From positions 705,282 to 769,281 of the forward strand of contig WIDE01000001.1 of assembly GCA_015039315.1 (NCBI GenBank): a stretch of DNA of 64,000 nt, read 5' to 3'. Below, piece by piece: positions 11,580-23,493 of this stretch. The stretch's first letter is position 1. Every line of letters begins with the position of its first letter. The DNA comes from Clavulina sp. PMI_390 (taxonomy: Eukaryota; Basidiomycota; Agaricomycetes; Cantharellales; Hydnaceae). The position numbers were made by a program, and so were the translations under genes. Below the pieces are notes generated by a model, which did no database searches, had not been told where the DNA came from, and was given only the letters and a program-made list of their open reading frames with translations.

Positions 11580-14500
11580 TCATGAGGGAAGTATGCGATG
11601 CACAGTGTCAATAACATTAGCACCTTTACGGGCATAGACAAGCTACCCAATGACATTAGTGGGAATGGTTTGGAGACTCCAGGCGAAAGAAAGGGAGCTC
11701 ACCAGGTATGGGTTGGCGGTTGAGCCCGTCGTGTCCTGGAATATCTCCTCCTTCCCGACGAGCGTTACCTCGGAGTCATTGTACTTGTACCATTGATCCG
11801 GGTTGTTGGGTAGATCGCGAGAATAAAAGAAATAGTGGCCCCAGGAAGGAGAGTTACCACGGTGGATGAAAACTGAGCATAGTTCATACTCGGCGTCCGA
11901 GCTATCTCCCCATAGAGTTTCGAGGGCTTGCTTAGCCCCTCGGGCCTCAGAGCGCGATCGCTCAAGCTCCACAGTAACAAACTCGGACTCGCTCTCGAGA
12001 TAGGTGGATAGCTCGGCGTCAGCCTCGGGGAGTAAGCTTGCAAGGCCACCACTCAAGACGCTTTTGGCTGTTGCTAAAGTTTCTGAATACGTGACGCCCT
12101 AGAGACGCGTGAAAGGGGATTATGAGCTCCCCATAGAGAAGAAGGGCGGAGTTTGAGTTCACTTACAGCACGTTCTGATAGCTCAGCCACCCTGTTGCGA
12201 CACGATCGAAGCTGGTTCTGAATGACCCGTGAGTGTTCTTTCTTCAAAGGATCGGCCGCATCCATGAAGCGATCCATGCGAAGCGTCTCCTCAAACTTGA
12301 CATAAGCATTGTTCTTCTTTGCCTGTAGAGTGTCGCGATCAAATTGCACTCGCTAGTAATATGGCTGGGTGAGCAGAGACGATCATGTCACAGGCTAATA
12401 AACCCACCTGAAGCTGAATTTGGAGGATAGGGGGTAGCTCCAGAAGGTCAATTTCCATCTCAGCCTGCTTCCCTTCAAATTCCACAGTGTCGTCAAGGAA
12501 GTGGCCGAGGCCGTCGTAGAGGTCTAACCCCTCATCAGACACATTCACGAGTAGTTGTGCAAATATGTCTTCTTTTGAGCTGACAGTCGGTTCGGGCTTT
12601 CCGGATTCTGGGAAGTGCTTTATGCGTTGGCGAGACTTGCCATAGAATAGCCTGATCGACGACGACGGTCAATGCCGAGGAGATACTTGAGGGAGCACGA
12701 CGACTCACTGTTTGACCACATTCGGCTTTTCGGGTTGACTTGACCGAGTGGGATCGAATTGCAATGCACACTCAATCTGGAATATGCAATTGTCCATGCA
12801 TTCTGACACGTCGTTTTGCTTTCCTGTCGATAAAAGGGGAGGTCAGAGTGAATTAGGCGCCGGGGATGCCAAAAAGCTCACCAAACATCATCTCTCCTAC
12901 AGGCTCAGGTTTTTTACGGGGAGGTAGAGGCGGAGGACCGGCGACTGTTTTAGGAGGGGGTAGGACAGTGGAGGAAGATGGGACATCTTGCATCTCAACG
13001 TCAACAGCAGGATCTGTCGGCGTGAACTTTGGTGACACTTGAGCTTGTGGAGATGAAGGTCCATCAATCTCCATGGGGGACCGCCTATCACTCTGCTCAA
13101 CGTCTCGCTGTTCACTTGATCTTTTCCCTAAGACTGTATTGGGCGACGAGGGAGTGAATTCCATGGGTTGAGAGGGTGGTGATGATGGAACTGAGCCATC
13201 CTCGATGGCTGTTTGGCCTTCAACGAGGGTCGAGTCGGTGTCGGTGCTGCCAGTTGAAGTACCTGCAGCTTCTTGCTCCGGGCGGTTTTCCGTTTCTTCG
13301 TCCTTTGATGTGAGCAGTGCAAGTTTTGCGAGCTCGACCTCCGGCAGAACTGCGGGTGACTCTGCGCACGCCAGATTCTGGAACAGGTCATTCAGTAGTG
13401 CCACAACTACGAAGTCGACTGGTTAGCCAGTGTCGTAAAGGGTGCTGATGAAAGCAACTCACATCGACGTGACCGATTAAGTTCTTGATGAGTGATGTGT
13501 CTTCCACCAATGACTGTTGTCTTGAGATCTTCGTCTTTCACAGGGGCCGATATATCAAATGTTCCTGATGAGAGACTGTCGCGAAGATCTTTGACTGTGA
13601 AGAAATACTAAGGCGGAAATCCTCTGAGTAATCCAAAGTCGAAGAGCTGAAACCGAAAGAACAAAAAAGCACCTGGAGAAGCGAGTTGAGGTAGCAAGTG
13701 TTCCCAAGCTGATGGAGCCCTCTTGGGAACTCAGGCTTGACTTCCGCCACTGTCGATGCTGAACCAGCTACTAGGGCGTAAGCATTCTTGCACAACGCAC
13801 CGCATGCCAAATAGATGACTTACGATCCACCCCCGTCTCGAGGAAGCCCTTCAGACGAGCACTTTCTCGATCAAGGGCAATGGTCTCAAGGGCTTCTGTC
13901 CACTTGACTGATTGCATTGGTTCATCCACAGCCTGGTCTTCATATCAGATTCAGTCCATGGAGCATTCGAGGGAGAAGCCGTACCCTCATGTTGAAAATT
14001 GCTAGAACAAGATCATCATCCATATCCTTGTTTGCGCCTAATGTGGTATAGGCCGTCGCGGGGTCCCTCGTCCTCTTTCCAACTTCCTTGTCCACGTACG
14101 CTACAAGGTCTTCCTTCTTGGTGCTTTGGGCAGCAATGAGGGCAGCTTCTCTCAAATCTTTTCTCTCAATATCTAGCCGGCTGGGATCGGAATTTTGGTT
14201 GAGCAGGTTGTATGCGGCGGAGAAAGCATTGACGATAAATTGGCCATCGACTTCGTTTGGTTCAAACTCCATTCGCAAATAACCATCATCTCCAAAACCA
14301 AGCAAGCGGATGGCCTGATGATAGTCTGAGTTTGTCCAATATCCTTTGGATTTCTCCACCAGGAAGAAGTTGAGAAGCTCAGATAGATCGTTCTCCGCAG
14401 CCTCAGCAATAAATTTGAAGGCGTCCAGATACAGGGGAGCTCCTTGAGGGTCGCACCTGAGATTTTGTCTGTAAGCGTATTTCAGCCAATCTAGTGGAAT

Positions 14501-16521
14501 CAAGAGTTAGCAACGTGCTGAGGTATTAGGGGAGATCTCATACGAGCTGAATACGAATCAGGATCCAAGCCAAGGATCCTGAACGACGTAACCATTATGT
14601 CTGTCAGCGGGAACTTTGGTAACGGTCGGAATGCCAGATCCCAGGTCACTATTGCGTATTAGTCAATATTTCGGACTGGAGCGGGGTAATAAAAATAAAA
14701 TAAAAAATACCAACTCTTGTTAATGCCCACAGCATCCTTCAATCGATCCATACAAGGCACCGCTGAGACCTTGAGGTCGTGGTTGAATTCAATTAGTGAA
14801 GCATCGACTAGGATTAGTTGGACAAGTAAGCCTTTTTGTTAGGAATTAAATGTGATGCGGTTTACTGACTGGCCAGAATCGAGGCGATGTATGCAGATAT
14901 TTCAATCCATGCTCTCAGCGTGGCTCCAACGGCGAGCGGGTCATCCAAGGAGGGAGGCCCAATGGAGGAAACATCAGTGTCCCCGTCGTGAGTAATTGGT
15001 GTCCATCCAAGACATTGAAACACATCTGCTCTAAAATTCGCGAATGAAGTGAGAAGGGGCGCAGTTGTGAAGAGGAGACGCAAGCCTCACACTTCGTCAT
15101 TCCAACCGAGGCTCCCTTGAAACGTTCGTCCCCGAATGCCAAGAGAGGAAGATTTGCCATCGAATAACCAGCCCTCAAGTATCCTGAAGGGGGTAAGAAC
15201 TCGTGCCAATGTTGTACGAGAATAGTTATTGAAGGGCTTACCGCAAAATCAGCCCCCATCCACGGCCAATGCTTGCCCCAGGCAGGTGACCTACCGTGGG
15301 GTTTCGCTGCAGTCGAACAGTCAAGCGGTCTCGGATTGTGCCTGGAATGACAGCAGGGATAAGGGGACTTGCATAGACTTGCGTCTGACATAGCGAGCAG
15401 ACAAAAGCGTCAAGGAGGTAACCCTCAGGGGTTTCTTTCGCCTGATTGAATGCATCTTCGGGGGAAGGAGGTTGGTTGGGGAAGGGGGCATTGAGGTGGA
15501 GGAGAGGATTAGGGAGTTTGGCGGAATCGAGAATCGAGAGATACGCGTGGAAGTGATGGGTTGTCTTCTTATGTTCGGATATCACTTGGGACGCGACCGT
15601 GCAATCTGGACGGCGGTCGCGGAGGTGGGACCCAGGAATGGGAGGGTGCCTTTTAGGATCTCGAGAGGCCTGTAAAATTTGCACCGAAGAGCTGGAGAAA
15701 CAGTCAATGTACCGCCAACCATGTTCTTGACGATCGTAAAATAATTTCGGAGGGAGGGTGGCGTATATGTGCTCGAGGGTAGGAGGGATGTGACTAGGAA
15801 CTGCGGTTGGGGACGGTGCTGGAAGGTCCCTGACGTTTATGAGGAACAATGAATCAAAGTGGAGTTCCCTCTCAAGATTTGGTGGCAGGAACCCCGGTCC
15901 TGGGCGTTCTGAGCTGAGGGTCTTGAATCGATCTGACCACCAATTCTCGATCAACGGCATGTGAGCGTCAACATCATCGACGTCTCCTCCATCGAAGTAG
16001 TCTGTAGTGATGAAAGAAGATGGCCAGGTAGAATCGGGCGGTGTTGAGGGGCCCCATCCACTGGTGTCTTTTGGTGCATCCCAGTCCCCATAGATTGGTA
16101 TAGTCTCTTGCTCCGGGACAGCCTCTGGTTCTCTGTAGTCTTCCATTTGAACATCAGAGGTAATGGATGAAGGAAAACTAGAGCCCATATGAGAGTCGTA
16201 TGGCGGTGGCTCGACCGATGATTTGGTCGAGCCCGCCACTGCGTCTTGCTGGCCAGTGGGTGCGGGGAGCACTTTAAATATTGTATGAGAGGATCCTTGC
16301 TTTATCGTACTAGACGGGGAGGAAGAGATAGGTAGTTCTGATGATTGAGATGGCTCGGTGGGCATCACGTCCATGGATTGGACAGGATAGGTCTGCGCTC
16401 GCGCCACGGACTGTGCGGACACAGGGGCGACCGGCTGTGTCGTCGATGAAGCGGGCGTGGGATCGACATCTCCAGTGGTATAAGAGCGCTCAGGAGACGG
16501 CCGACGTGCGCTAGCGGTCAT
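11580..16521 (-). CDS. Ubiquitin carboxyl-terminal hydrolase of the Ubp2 type
   Basis: Cysteine protease (C19/USP) that removes ubiquitin; yeast Ubp2 counteracts the Rsp5 ligase. Start ATG 16519-16521 (MTASARRPSPERS) opens a long Pro/Ser/Thr-rich N-terminus. A conserved N-terminal domain follows (ENWWSDRFKTL to RDRLTVRLQRNP, about 15960-15300), then repeats of the RPT type found in Ubp2 (WTNSDYHQAIRLLGFGDDGY and TAYTTLGANKDMDDDLV, about 14330-14000). The Cys box GLHQLGNTCYLNSLLQ (about 13725-13675) holds the nucleophile. A long acidic low-complexity insert (13400-12900) splits the catalytic domain, then the His box WGHYFFYSRD (about 11850) and NPYL joined to LVYARKGANVI end at TGA 11580. The RPT repeats and the split domain make Ubp2 more likely than Usp28 or Usp5. 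Roughly 14 introns. Confidence 0.88.
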
Positions 16522-16631
16522 TGCGTGGTAGTGGCTTTGGCTGGTGTCAGCGTCGCGTTCGAAGAATGAAGTTGGATGTGGTCACGTGTACTCGGGACTT
16601 GTGAATTAGCTCTTCCATATTCCATCTCAAA
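16522..16631. promoter_or_regulatory. Shared divergent promoter of the deubiquitinase and MCR1 genes
   Basis: Only 110 bp separate the two start codons, which face away from each other. The segment must carry both core promoters. A GTCACGTG motif (bHLH E-box core CACGTG) lies in its centre near 16579-16586. No TATA box is evident. Confidence 0.55.
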
Positions 16632-18404
16632 ATGCAGAGTATCCTGAGGACAGGGATCAGACGCGTTCAGGTTGGCAATAATTGGATGACGCAAATACGT
16701 TCTACATTGGCTCACTATCTCTCTGGTAGCCTCTGGCTGCTCGTCGTAGCGCGACCTTGAATGCCTCGCGATTCGCCAACACCCGCTCGTCCACAGCACA
16801 ACGCTTCTACAGCACCGAACCAGCCAAGGACGCTCCCGGCTCCAAGAATCCTGGGCAACCATTTGGAAACCTCCCCTTGTACTTGTCAACCGCTGGTCTC
16901 GTCGGCATTGGGTACTATGTATTTGCCCTCAGTGGCGAGGCGCCAAAGAAAGCTGCAGCTCCTGCCGCCGTCACTGCCTTGGATAAAGATAATTTCGTAG
17001 AGTTCCCGCTGGTAAAGAAAGAGGACTATAACCACAACACTGCCAAGTTGGTCGTTCTTGACAAATCACCCATCACATCCCATGACCTCATTATCCACAC
17101 TTCCTGTTAGGTTCACTTTCAAGCTGCCCGATAATGCTGGGTGAGCTGGAATCGAATTTAAGCATGTCTATTGCGGCTGATGGTCGGTCCCCAGTACTCT
17201 ACTCCCCGTTGCTGGTCTTGTGCTAGTCAAGGCTGCCAGTGAGGATGGACCCAAGGATAAAAAGGGCAACCCAATCGTTCGGCCCTATACCCCCATCTCT
17301 CCGTCAGATCTTGCGGGAGAGTTCACTTTGATGGTCAAGAAATACGACACCGGCAAGGTGAGCTAACGTGCATTGCAAACTACGTGAACGAGCATATGTT
17401 GACTGTTATAATAGTTTACCCCATACCTCTTCGACCTCAAGGTCGGCGACAAGCTGGCCTTCAAGGTAAGTTTTGATGACGGCGTGTCTATCCTACTTCA
17501 CCTAATTCGTTATTTCTCAGGGCCCCCTGCCAAAGATTCCATATAAACGTGCGTGTTTCGTTGATACGTCGAGAATCGTGTCAGCTAACTCTTTTTTCTC
17601 TCACACAAGCCAACGAATTCGATCAGGTGGATTTGCTAAATCCAAGACCTTTTGACTGATATTGACCCTCATTTACTTCAGGTTGCTATGATTGCTGGTG
17701 GCTCTGGCATGTGCGTTACTTTTTGCTAGGTATTATTCTCTGCAATAACCTTCTGCTGACGTGGTTTACTCTGGTGCTTCTCTCACTCCAGCACACCAAT
17801 GTATCAGGTCCGCTCTAAGCACATGTACCATCACTCACAATTGCTGACACTCCTCCCGGCTAGGTTATCAACCACGCCCTAAAGCAGAAAGACGATAAGA
17901 CAAAGTTCACACTCATTTTCTCCAATGTATCACCGGCCGATATTCTCCTCCGAGAAGAATTTGAGAAGCTGAAGAAGGCACACCCTGATCGCTTTGAACC
18001 TATCTTTGTCGTTGATAAACCCTCTGATAGCTGGACAGGCAAGGCTCAGCTCTCGGCAGACTCACTTAGCACAATATTAATGGTCGCGCTATACTCAGGC
18101 TATACTGGATACATCAGCGGCGATCTGATCAAGGAGCACGTGAAGGGGCCAAACGAGAAAGTCAAGATTTACGTCTGCGGTGCGTGCCTGTGATCTTGTT
18201 GGCTTTCTCTCTGGCTAATTTCGGCGCCTCCGACAGGTCCACCTGGTCAAGTAAAGGCCATTTGTGGCCCCAAAGACCGGATGAACCAAGGACCACTAGA
18301 TGGAATCCTGAAAGAGCTTGGTTACTCTGAAGACCATGTCAGTCTTCCCACATCTCGTATCAGATCCTTCACTAATGAAATTGTATCAGGTTTTCAAGTT
18401 CTAG
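16632..18404 (+). CDS. MCR1: Mitochondrial NADH-cytochrome b5 reductase
   Basis: FAD flavoprotein passing electrons from NADH to cytochrome b5 in the outer membrane and intermembrane space of mitochondria. Exon 1 (16632-16670) encodes MQSILRTGIRRVQ and a 59-nt intron leads to PLAARRSATLNASRFANTR, a classic Arg/Ser-rich presequence; the ATG was chosen for that reason. A membrane segment (LYLSTAGLVGIGYYVFAL) follows. Then come the FAD-binding RPYTPISPSD (about 17280), GPLPKIPYKPNEFDQ, AGGSGITPMYQ split over two introns (NADH site), SNVSPADILLREEFEKL, and YVCGPPGQVKAICG (about 18170-18260). The last codons are HVFKF. Standard length for the family. All motifs are intact. Confidence 0.95.
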
Positions 18405-18717
18405 AGCAATTTGCAGTTAGTAAGAATCACCCCTCACTGACACATCCTGAGCTACTCCACATTGCGCGTAGCTGTAGACTACGTCGTGAATGCATATTTA
18501 CACATGATATCAATCAATGATCCTGAGCGCGGCTCACTATCAGATTAGAGATAGATAAGCATCAGAAATCGTAGCAATTCAATGGATGATATCATCATCA
18601 CAGAAAAAGCAATTCGCTTATTGTGATGAAAAATAATTCTCGCAATGCCGAAGGCGAAAATATGCTGCAACTCGAACCAAACAACCAGCCACTTTGCACA
18701 ACCCAACCTCCTCCATC
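18405..18717. promoter_or_regulatory. Intergenic region upstream of the iron transporter gene
   Basis: Between two plus-strand genes. It is AT-richer than its surroundings (ATGATATCATCATC near 18585) and holds the promoter of the iron transporter gene. I see no defined operator. Confidence 0.35.
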
Positions 18718-20150
18718 ATGTCTGCACCTACTCCCACTAGTCAGGATGGCCCTAATGACTCTTTGGCGCCTTCAGTCCCTCTGCCGCGTCGACGCGACCC
18801 CTCGGTGAACCCTACTAGTGAGCCTCTCTGGGCTTTGAGCGCATCTGAGACCGAGGAGGCACCACTCTCTGCAAAATGCGATCGACACTCCATGCCCCGA
18901 GACGTTTGCTGCAAAACTCTTCGTAGCGAGGATGAGAGAACATTGATAGACCCGGACGTCGTCCGAGACATGTATGTTCTTTTCATCCTCCACTTCACTT
19001 GTCATTGCTTAGTTGGCGTGGCTGAGCGGCCATGCCGCCCGTTGCTCCAAGAGGTTCTCGCGCTGACTTTTTGTGCCCCTCGCTTTTATCTAGTATCATT
19101 GGGCTCTCGGATGGCCTGACTGTGCCCTTTGCTTTGACGGCCGGTTTGTCATCCATTGGTAGCTCTCGCATTGTCGTCCTCGGAGGCGTAGCAGAACTCA
19201 TCGCCGGAGCGATCTCGATGGGCATCGGTGGCTTCTGTGAGACTAATCTCACTAAGGTTGCTTCGTTCTCCGCATATATGCTGACATTTTCTCCATGGAT
19301 TCGTCATACAGTGGCTAGCCAGGCGGAACGCGACCATTTCCGGTACCAGCGCAAAGAGACCCGCCTCCGGGTCCAGCGCAGCTGTGCGGGGGAGATGGAG
19401 CGCGAGGTCCATGCTGTCCTTGGCCCTGTTGGTATCGAGGAGAAGCTCAGCAGACAGATAGCTGACCAGCTACTGTTGTTGGAGGATCAGCAAGCAGCGG
19501 CGGAAGAGCATGCCAACCAGCGTGATAGCCTTGCCTCCACGTCCTCCACGGGTTCATGGTTCAGCTCTTGGAGGAAAGACAAGAGAGGCGACACTGAGAG
19601 TAGCTTGCGGTGGAGCGAGGATGTTGGTTTGACTGCATTCCTGCTCAAATTCGGAGAAGGTCTCGGTATGTCCTCGTGTTCGACCTTATCTAGTCGTCGG
19701 ATCTTGACTCGGCTCCTTATCGCCACCAGAGGAAGTCCCTGACGCCAGGATGTATATTTCAGCCTTTACTATTGGGATGGGGTACGGCTTCGTCCCCCAT
19801 ACATTCGCTACCCAAACTAATCACCTCAATAACTTCTAGATACCTTATTGGCGGCCTCGTTCCCCTTATGCCCTACTTCTTCGTCGCAGATGCGCCAACT
19901 GCTCTCCTATACTCTTGCGTAAGTTATCAACTGTATGCCTTCTGATGAGTGACTATATCTCACGTTGCCTGTTGTTCAATAGATTGTCACTGGTCTCGTC
20001 TTGCTCGTTTTCGGCGCTGTGAAGCAGCATGTGACCGGTGCCAAGGGCGGATTTGGTGGTTACTTGTGGGGCGCCGTGAGCACACTGTGTGTCGGTGGAG
20101 CCGCGGCTGGGGCTGCGTTTGCCATCGTCCGCGCTCTCGAGACAGACTAA
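18718..20150 (+). CDS. CCC1: Vacuolar iron/manganese transporter, Ccc1/VIT family
   Basis: Carries Fe2+ (and Mn2+) from cytosol to vacuole. ATG 18718 begins MSAPTPTSQDGPND. Hallmarks: DPDVVRD joined to IIGLSDGLTVPFALTAGLSSIG (membrane helix 1 with the conserved Asp), then VVLGGVAELIAGAISMGIGGF (helix 2). A charged cytosolic region follows, with repeated E-R-E-V-type helices (RSCAGEMEREVHAVLGP), the metal-binding domain of VIT proteins. The C-terminal helices are ISAFTIGMGYLIGGLVPLMPYFF, ALLYSCIVTGLVLLVFGAVK and GAVSTLCVGGAAAGAAFAIVRALE, ending TD. About five helices are seen, as usual. A Ser/Trp-rich insert near 19540-19600 lengthens the cytosolic loop. Confidence 0.93.
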
Positions 20151-20401
20151 TACTCATCGCTCCCAGCCACTCGATTTGATACTCTCTTTCTATTCGTATA
20201 GTCCATTTCTCTCTATCATACAATGCCTACAATCGGGCTTCAATTTTCCTTTCGTTTCCTTACACTCGTTTGATTACATATAGTTGAGGTGCCTGGTTTG
20301 TACTTTGGGTGCTCATTGCAACTAAACTACAGTACACGCTGAGATGAATCTGAATCTTGATGTCAAGTCAGGTGCTTCAAGATACTAGGTGCGAAGCTGC
20401 T

Positions 20402-22084
20402 TTACGAACTTGCAGCAGGGAACCCGCCTGCCATCTTCTCATTGGGCAGTGGGAGTGGTGAACCGTCAGGTGTAGTTTTGAGGATCGTGGACTCCATGCG
20501 GGGCGGCAGGGTGATATGGACGCTCTCGTCGTTCAAACCGACTCCGGTCGCCTTCACAACGCGCGACTCGAGAGGCTTGAGCTCTCCACTAGCAAAGCGA
20601 TGTTGACGCTTTTCCAGGTCTAACGAACAATTCACGGCAATTGAAAGAAAAAAAAAAGGCGTGTCCGATGGTTGTCAGAGCCTTGAATGAAAGTTGCGGG
20701 ATCAAGGGTTGATTGGAATTTCGACATACCGAATGCCCACATACAAGCCCCGATACGGTTCGACACGGTGAAAAAGATCCCAATAAAAGGAACCGCCTCG
20801 AGCAAAGCCGCAGCAAAACCAAAAGCTACGGGGAGCATAATACCGGTCGCGGCACAGGGGGCAAAGAGGGGTCGATGGATGAGTACAATGCATAGTGCGG
20901 CAGCAAGGACCGACAAACCGAGGTATTCTTTCTTGCGCTCTGTGACATAAACAGCCACTTCATGGGGGGACATCTTCTTCGACTCGAAGTAGGACCTATG
21001 GCAACTCTTGGCCGTGCCAATTGCCTTAATCGCCGCCGAGATAACGATTCCGACAAGTGGGTAAAGATCCAAGGGAAGGAGGATGACTACAGAGAAACAG
21101 TGCATACATTACAAGTTGTCAGCCAAAAGCGAGCCTCGTCAAAGAGGCTGATCAATCGATGCTCTGCCGATAGAGTGGTCTAGATGACATATTAATGACG
21201 GACCTTTCCGAATAATGAGTCTGCCGATGCCGCTCGTTATAAACTTCTCCCAGCGAGCCTGGGATTGCACGCCGACTGAGGGAGGCTGCCTCCATTCTTC
21301 CACATATGGGCCCCAGAATGTCGGTTCTTTTCCGCGCGAGGCTAGAGTGAGGTTCCAGGCCCGGTCGCGGGCAATGCGCAAGTTCTTCCCCATAAAGAAA
21401 CGCATCATGAGCTGGATTTGCGACGATAGGAACTGCAAGAAGATGGAGCAATCATGAGTACATTGCGCGCTTGTAGACAACGCGTAGAAGAAAGATAGCC
21501 CGGAAGATTCATGATAAACAACAGTAGGAGCGGAAACCCGACCCGAACCGTTTATATGAACTCACCAAACACGTTGCATCTTCGTGGCCGGAAGAGGCAG
21601 GATGGACGGGGCGCACGCAGATTAGCCGCTGAGATCTCAATTGACAAGGCATACATACATGTCGCGACATTGATTTGGTAGCCGAAGAATGAGTCGTGAG
21701 CGAGTCCAGTGACGCGAGGTGTCCTGTGGCGGCGTCGTCGTCGAGCCATACCTCAGTATTAGAACGTGACACCACAAAGAAGGAAATAGATTACAAACCC
21801 CATAAGAAAGAGCCTAACGAATGTTCGCTGAATACCAAAGGTAGTGACAGCCTAGAGTAGACCCTTTTAGTCTGGATATGGGCACAAGCTTTGAGGTTGA
21901 ACACACCCAGATTGCGCCAACAATGGCCCTATTGATCGTTTAATTCATCAAAACTTCATAGACATCAACAATCCAAGGAAAGCGTACCCGCGGCGTGCCC
22001 CGTGCCTAAGTTTATCCCATACGGGTACACGAATGTTGGGGTCAGTGAGGAGGCGGTAGACACCCACGATGCAGTACGCAGGAG
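20402..22084 (-). CDS. Multi-pass membrane protein, Rrt8/EI24-like fungal family (start uncertain)
   Basis: Family related to yeast Rrt8/Lds1/Lds2 (lipid droplet and spore wall) and the EI24 domain. Seen along the minus strand: TPTFVYPYGINLGTGHAAG (about 22045), AIVGAIW, VTTFGIQRTFVRLFLMG, then RGKEPTFWGPYVEEWRQPPS (about 21330-21270). Next comes the core: FSVVILLPLDLYPLVGIVISAAIKAIG, YFESKKMSPHEVAVYVTERKKEYLG, AAALLEAVPFIGIFFTVSNRIGACMWAF (about 21100-20715), and DLEKRQHRFASGELK after the last intron. The order SKKM...ERK...NRIGA.MWA.DLEKRQ is the family signature as I know it. TAA is at 20402-20404. No in-frame ATG is seen in the first recognisable exon, so the start lies further right (22085-22600). 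Biological role inferred only. Confidence 0.7.
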
Positions 22085-22124
22085 TAAACAGCAACAGTTC
22101 CTGCATATTGCTAGCTCTCTACTT

Positions 22125-22200
22125 CAATGCAGAGTTCACTGTCTGCTAGTCCAGAATTGGCTTTCTACCAGTGCAGAATTCACTATCCGCTAATTCAGAG
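22125..22200. repeat. Two-copy imperfect direct repeat, 44-bp period
   Basis: The units at 22125-22156 and 22169-22200 share most bases (for example CAATGCAGAGTTCACT against CAGTGCAGAATTCACT). They lie in the probable upstream region of the Rrt8-like gene. No inverted ends or target duplications were seen. Confidence 0.55.
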
Positions 22201-22808
22201 TGCAGGGAGGAATGGAAGGTGCCTGTCGTGCGGCAGGGCTGCGGCGCCGAGTGCTCGGGTTCAAGAAGAGGTATTGGCCCCGAAATTCTTGGCAGATGTT
22301 TCACAGTCGATCGCGTTGTTTGAGCGGTCCCAAAAAGACCCTCAACTTTGGTTGCAACACGGGTTTGCACAGCACGAATGACGTTCGGCGTAGAAGTTGT
22401 CACAGGTCGCGTCACTCGGCGGCGTGACGCCGCTCAGTCCCGACCTTACCCTGGCCTCTGAAAATGGTAATGTTATTCCAACTTGGAAGAATAGTCCGCA
22501 GCGTTGGGAAAGATATCGAGTGTAACCCGTCGACATGACAATTTTTGTTCGCCTGCCCATTCTACTGCTCATCACAATTACTCAACACTGTTGCATCACG
22601 AAGAACACGAGGCTGCAATGTGGAACGGAAGATGCGGGCTCTCCCAGTGTTAGAGGCGGCCACGCGACAGCAACAGGGAGATTAGGAGGAGTGGCCTGCG
22701 TCTGATGATGTCGCGACAGGGGGCGGGAGCGCTATCTCCAAAACATCCACCTCCTAGCGACAAAATCTTCGCGGTTTGCGGGGTAGATGCAAAAACCCGG
22801 GGGCAATC

Positions 22809-23236
22809 TTAATCGCCGATCGATTTATGCACTGAGTAGCTAGTTGTATTCGCTGCTCTGCATACGGGGCCGAAACCTACGGCATTACCAGGGCCCGCGG
22901 CGGTGGCCAAGCGCGCGCGTTGAGGAGAAAACCCAGGAATTGGAATGACCTTACGGCGATAAGGGATCAGATGGTCCATATGTAGGGCCTCACCTCACCA
23001 GCGAGGTAGCCCCCGAATCTGCAAATCGCGGCCGAGACTTCTAATTGCGACTGAGTCTCATTCGTATAATCCCTAGCCAAAACAGGCAGTTGTATCAAAA
23101 CCTGTGAGAGCTTAATCTTCCGAGCCTCGCGCCGGTCAGAGGTATCGTCATAGGTCTCCTGTTCCTTTTCCTCCCGCAACCACTGCCGGGCCATCAAGAC
23201 AGGCTGTGCAGGATCACTCAGGAGGTATTTGAACAC
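22809..23236 (-). CDS. Possible two-exon gene, unrecognised
   Basis: An open minus frame (VFKYLLSDPAQPVLMARQWL ... RFGGYLAGE) of about 81 codons ends at a GTGAGG donor (22993). A 44-nt intron ending TAAG joins in phase to VIPIPGFSPQRARLATAAGPG and a TAA at 22809-22811. The first part is predicted helical and charged (WLREEKEQETYDDTSDRREARK). No ATG is at the left limit, so a 5' exon is missing. A different minus frame at 23214-23468 (with a VVVVPLVLFDMI hydrophobic run) overlaps it and could supply the start through an intron or a frameshift. No homology is recognised. This may be a decayed gene. Confidence 0.3.
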
Positions 23237-23493
23237 GCCAGGGTGTGGTGGCCACCGGGATCAAACGCGTCCGAATCATGTCAAACAGAACAAGAGGAAC
23301 AACAACAACCGAATAATTCACGCTCGCGCCCCAGGTTACGTTTAGTAGCCCTGAAACTAAACGCGGGAAGGATAGGGCAAGGCAACCAGCCCCCCCGCAA
23401 GAGTTCACTGCATATATAGTCCTCGAGGTGCGCGCTCGCGCTCCCATCCCCTTGTCACCCTCGCTCAAACCTTTTTGACAGTCTGAGCTCCCT
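23237..23493. promoter_or_regulatory. Upstream region of the ABC transporter gene
   Basis: The last 90 bp before ATG 23494 are rich in pyrimidine runs (CATCCCCTTGTCACCCTCGC), as is common just before fungal starts. A minus-strand open frame also overlaps this stretch. Confidence 0.3.

Noticed and set aside
19010..19070. tRNA-like GGCTGAGCGG stretch
   Set aside because: Lies in an intron of the iron transporter gene. No T-arm GGTTCGA or acceptor pairing could be found.
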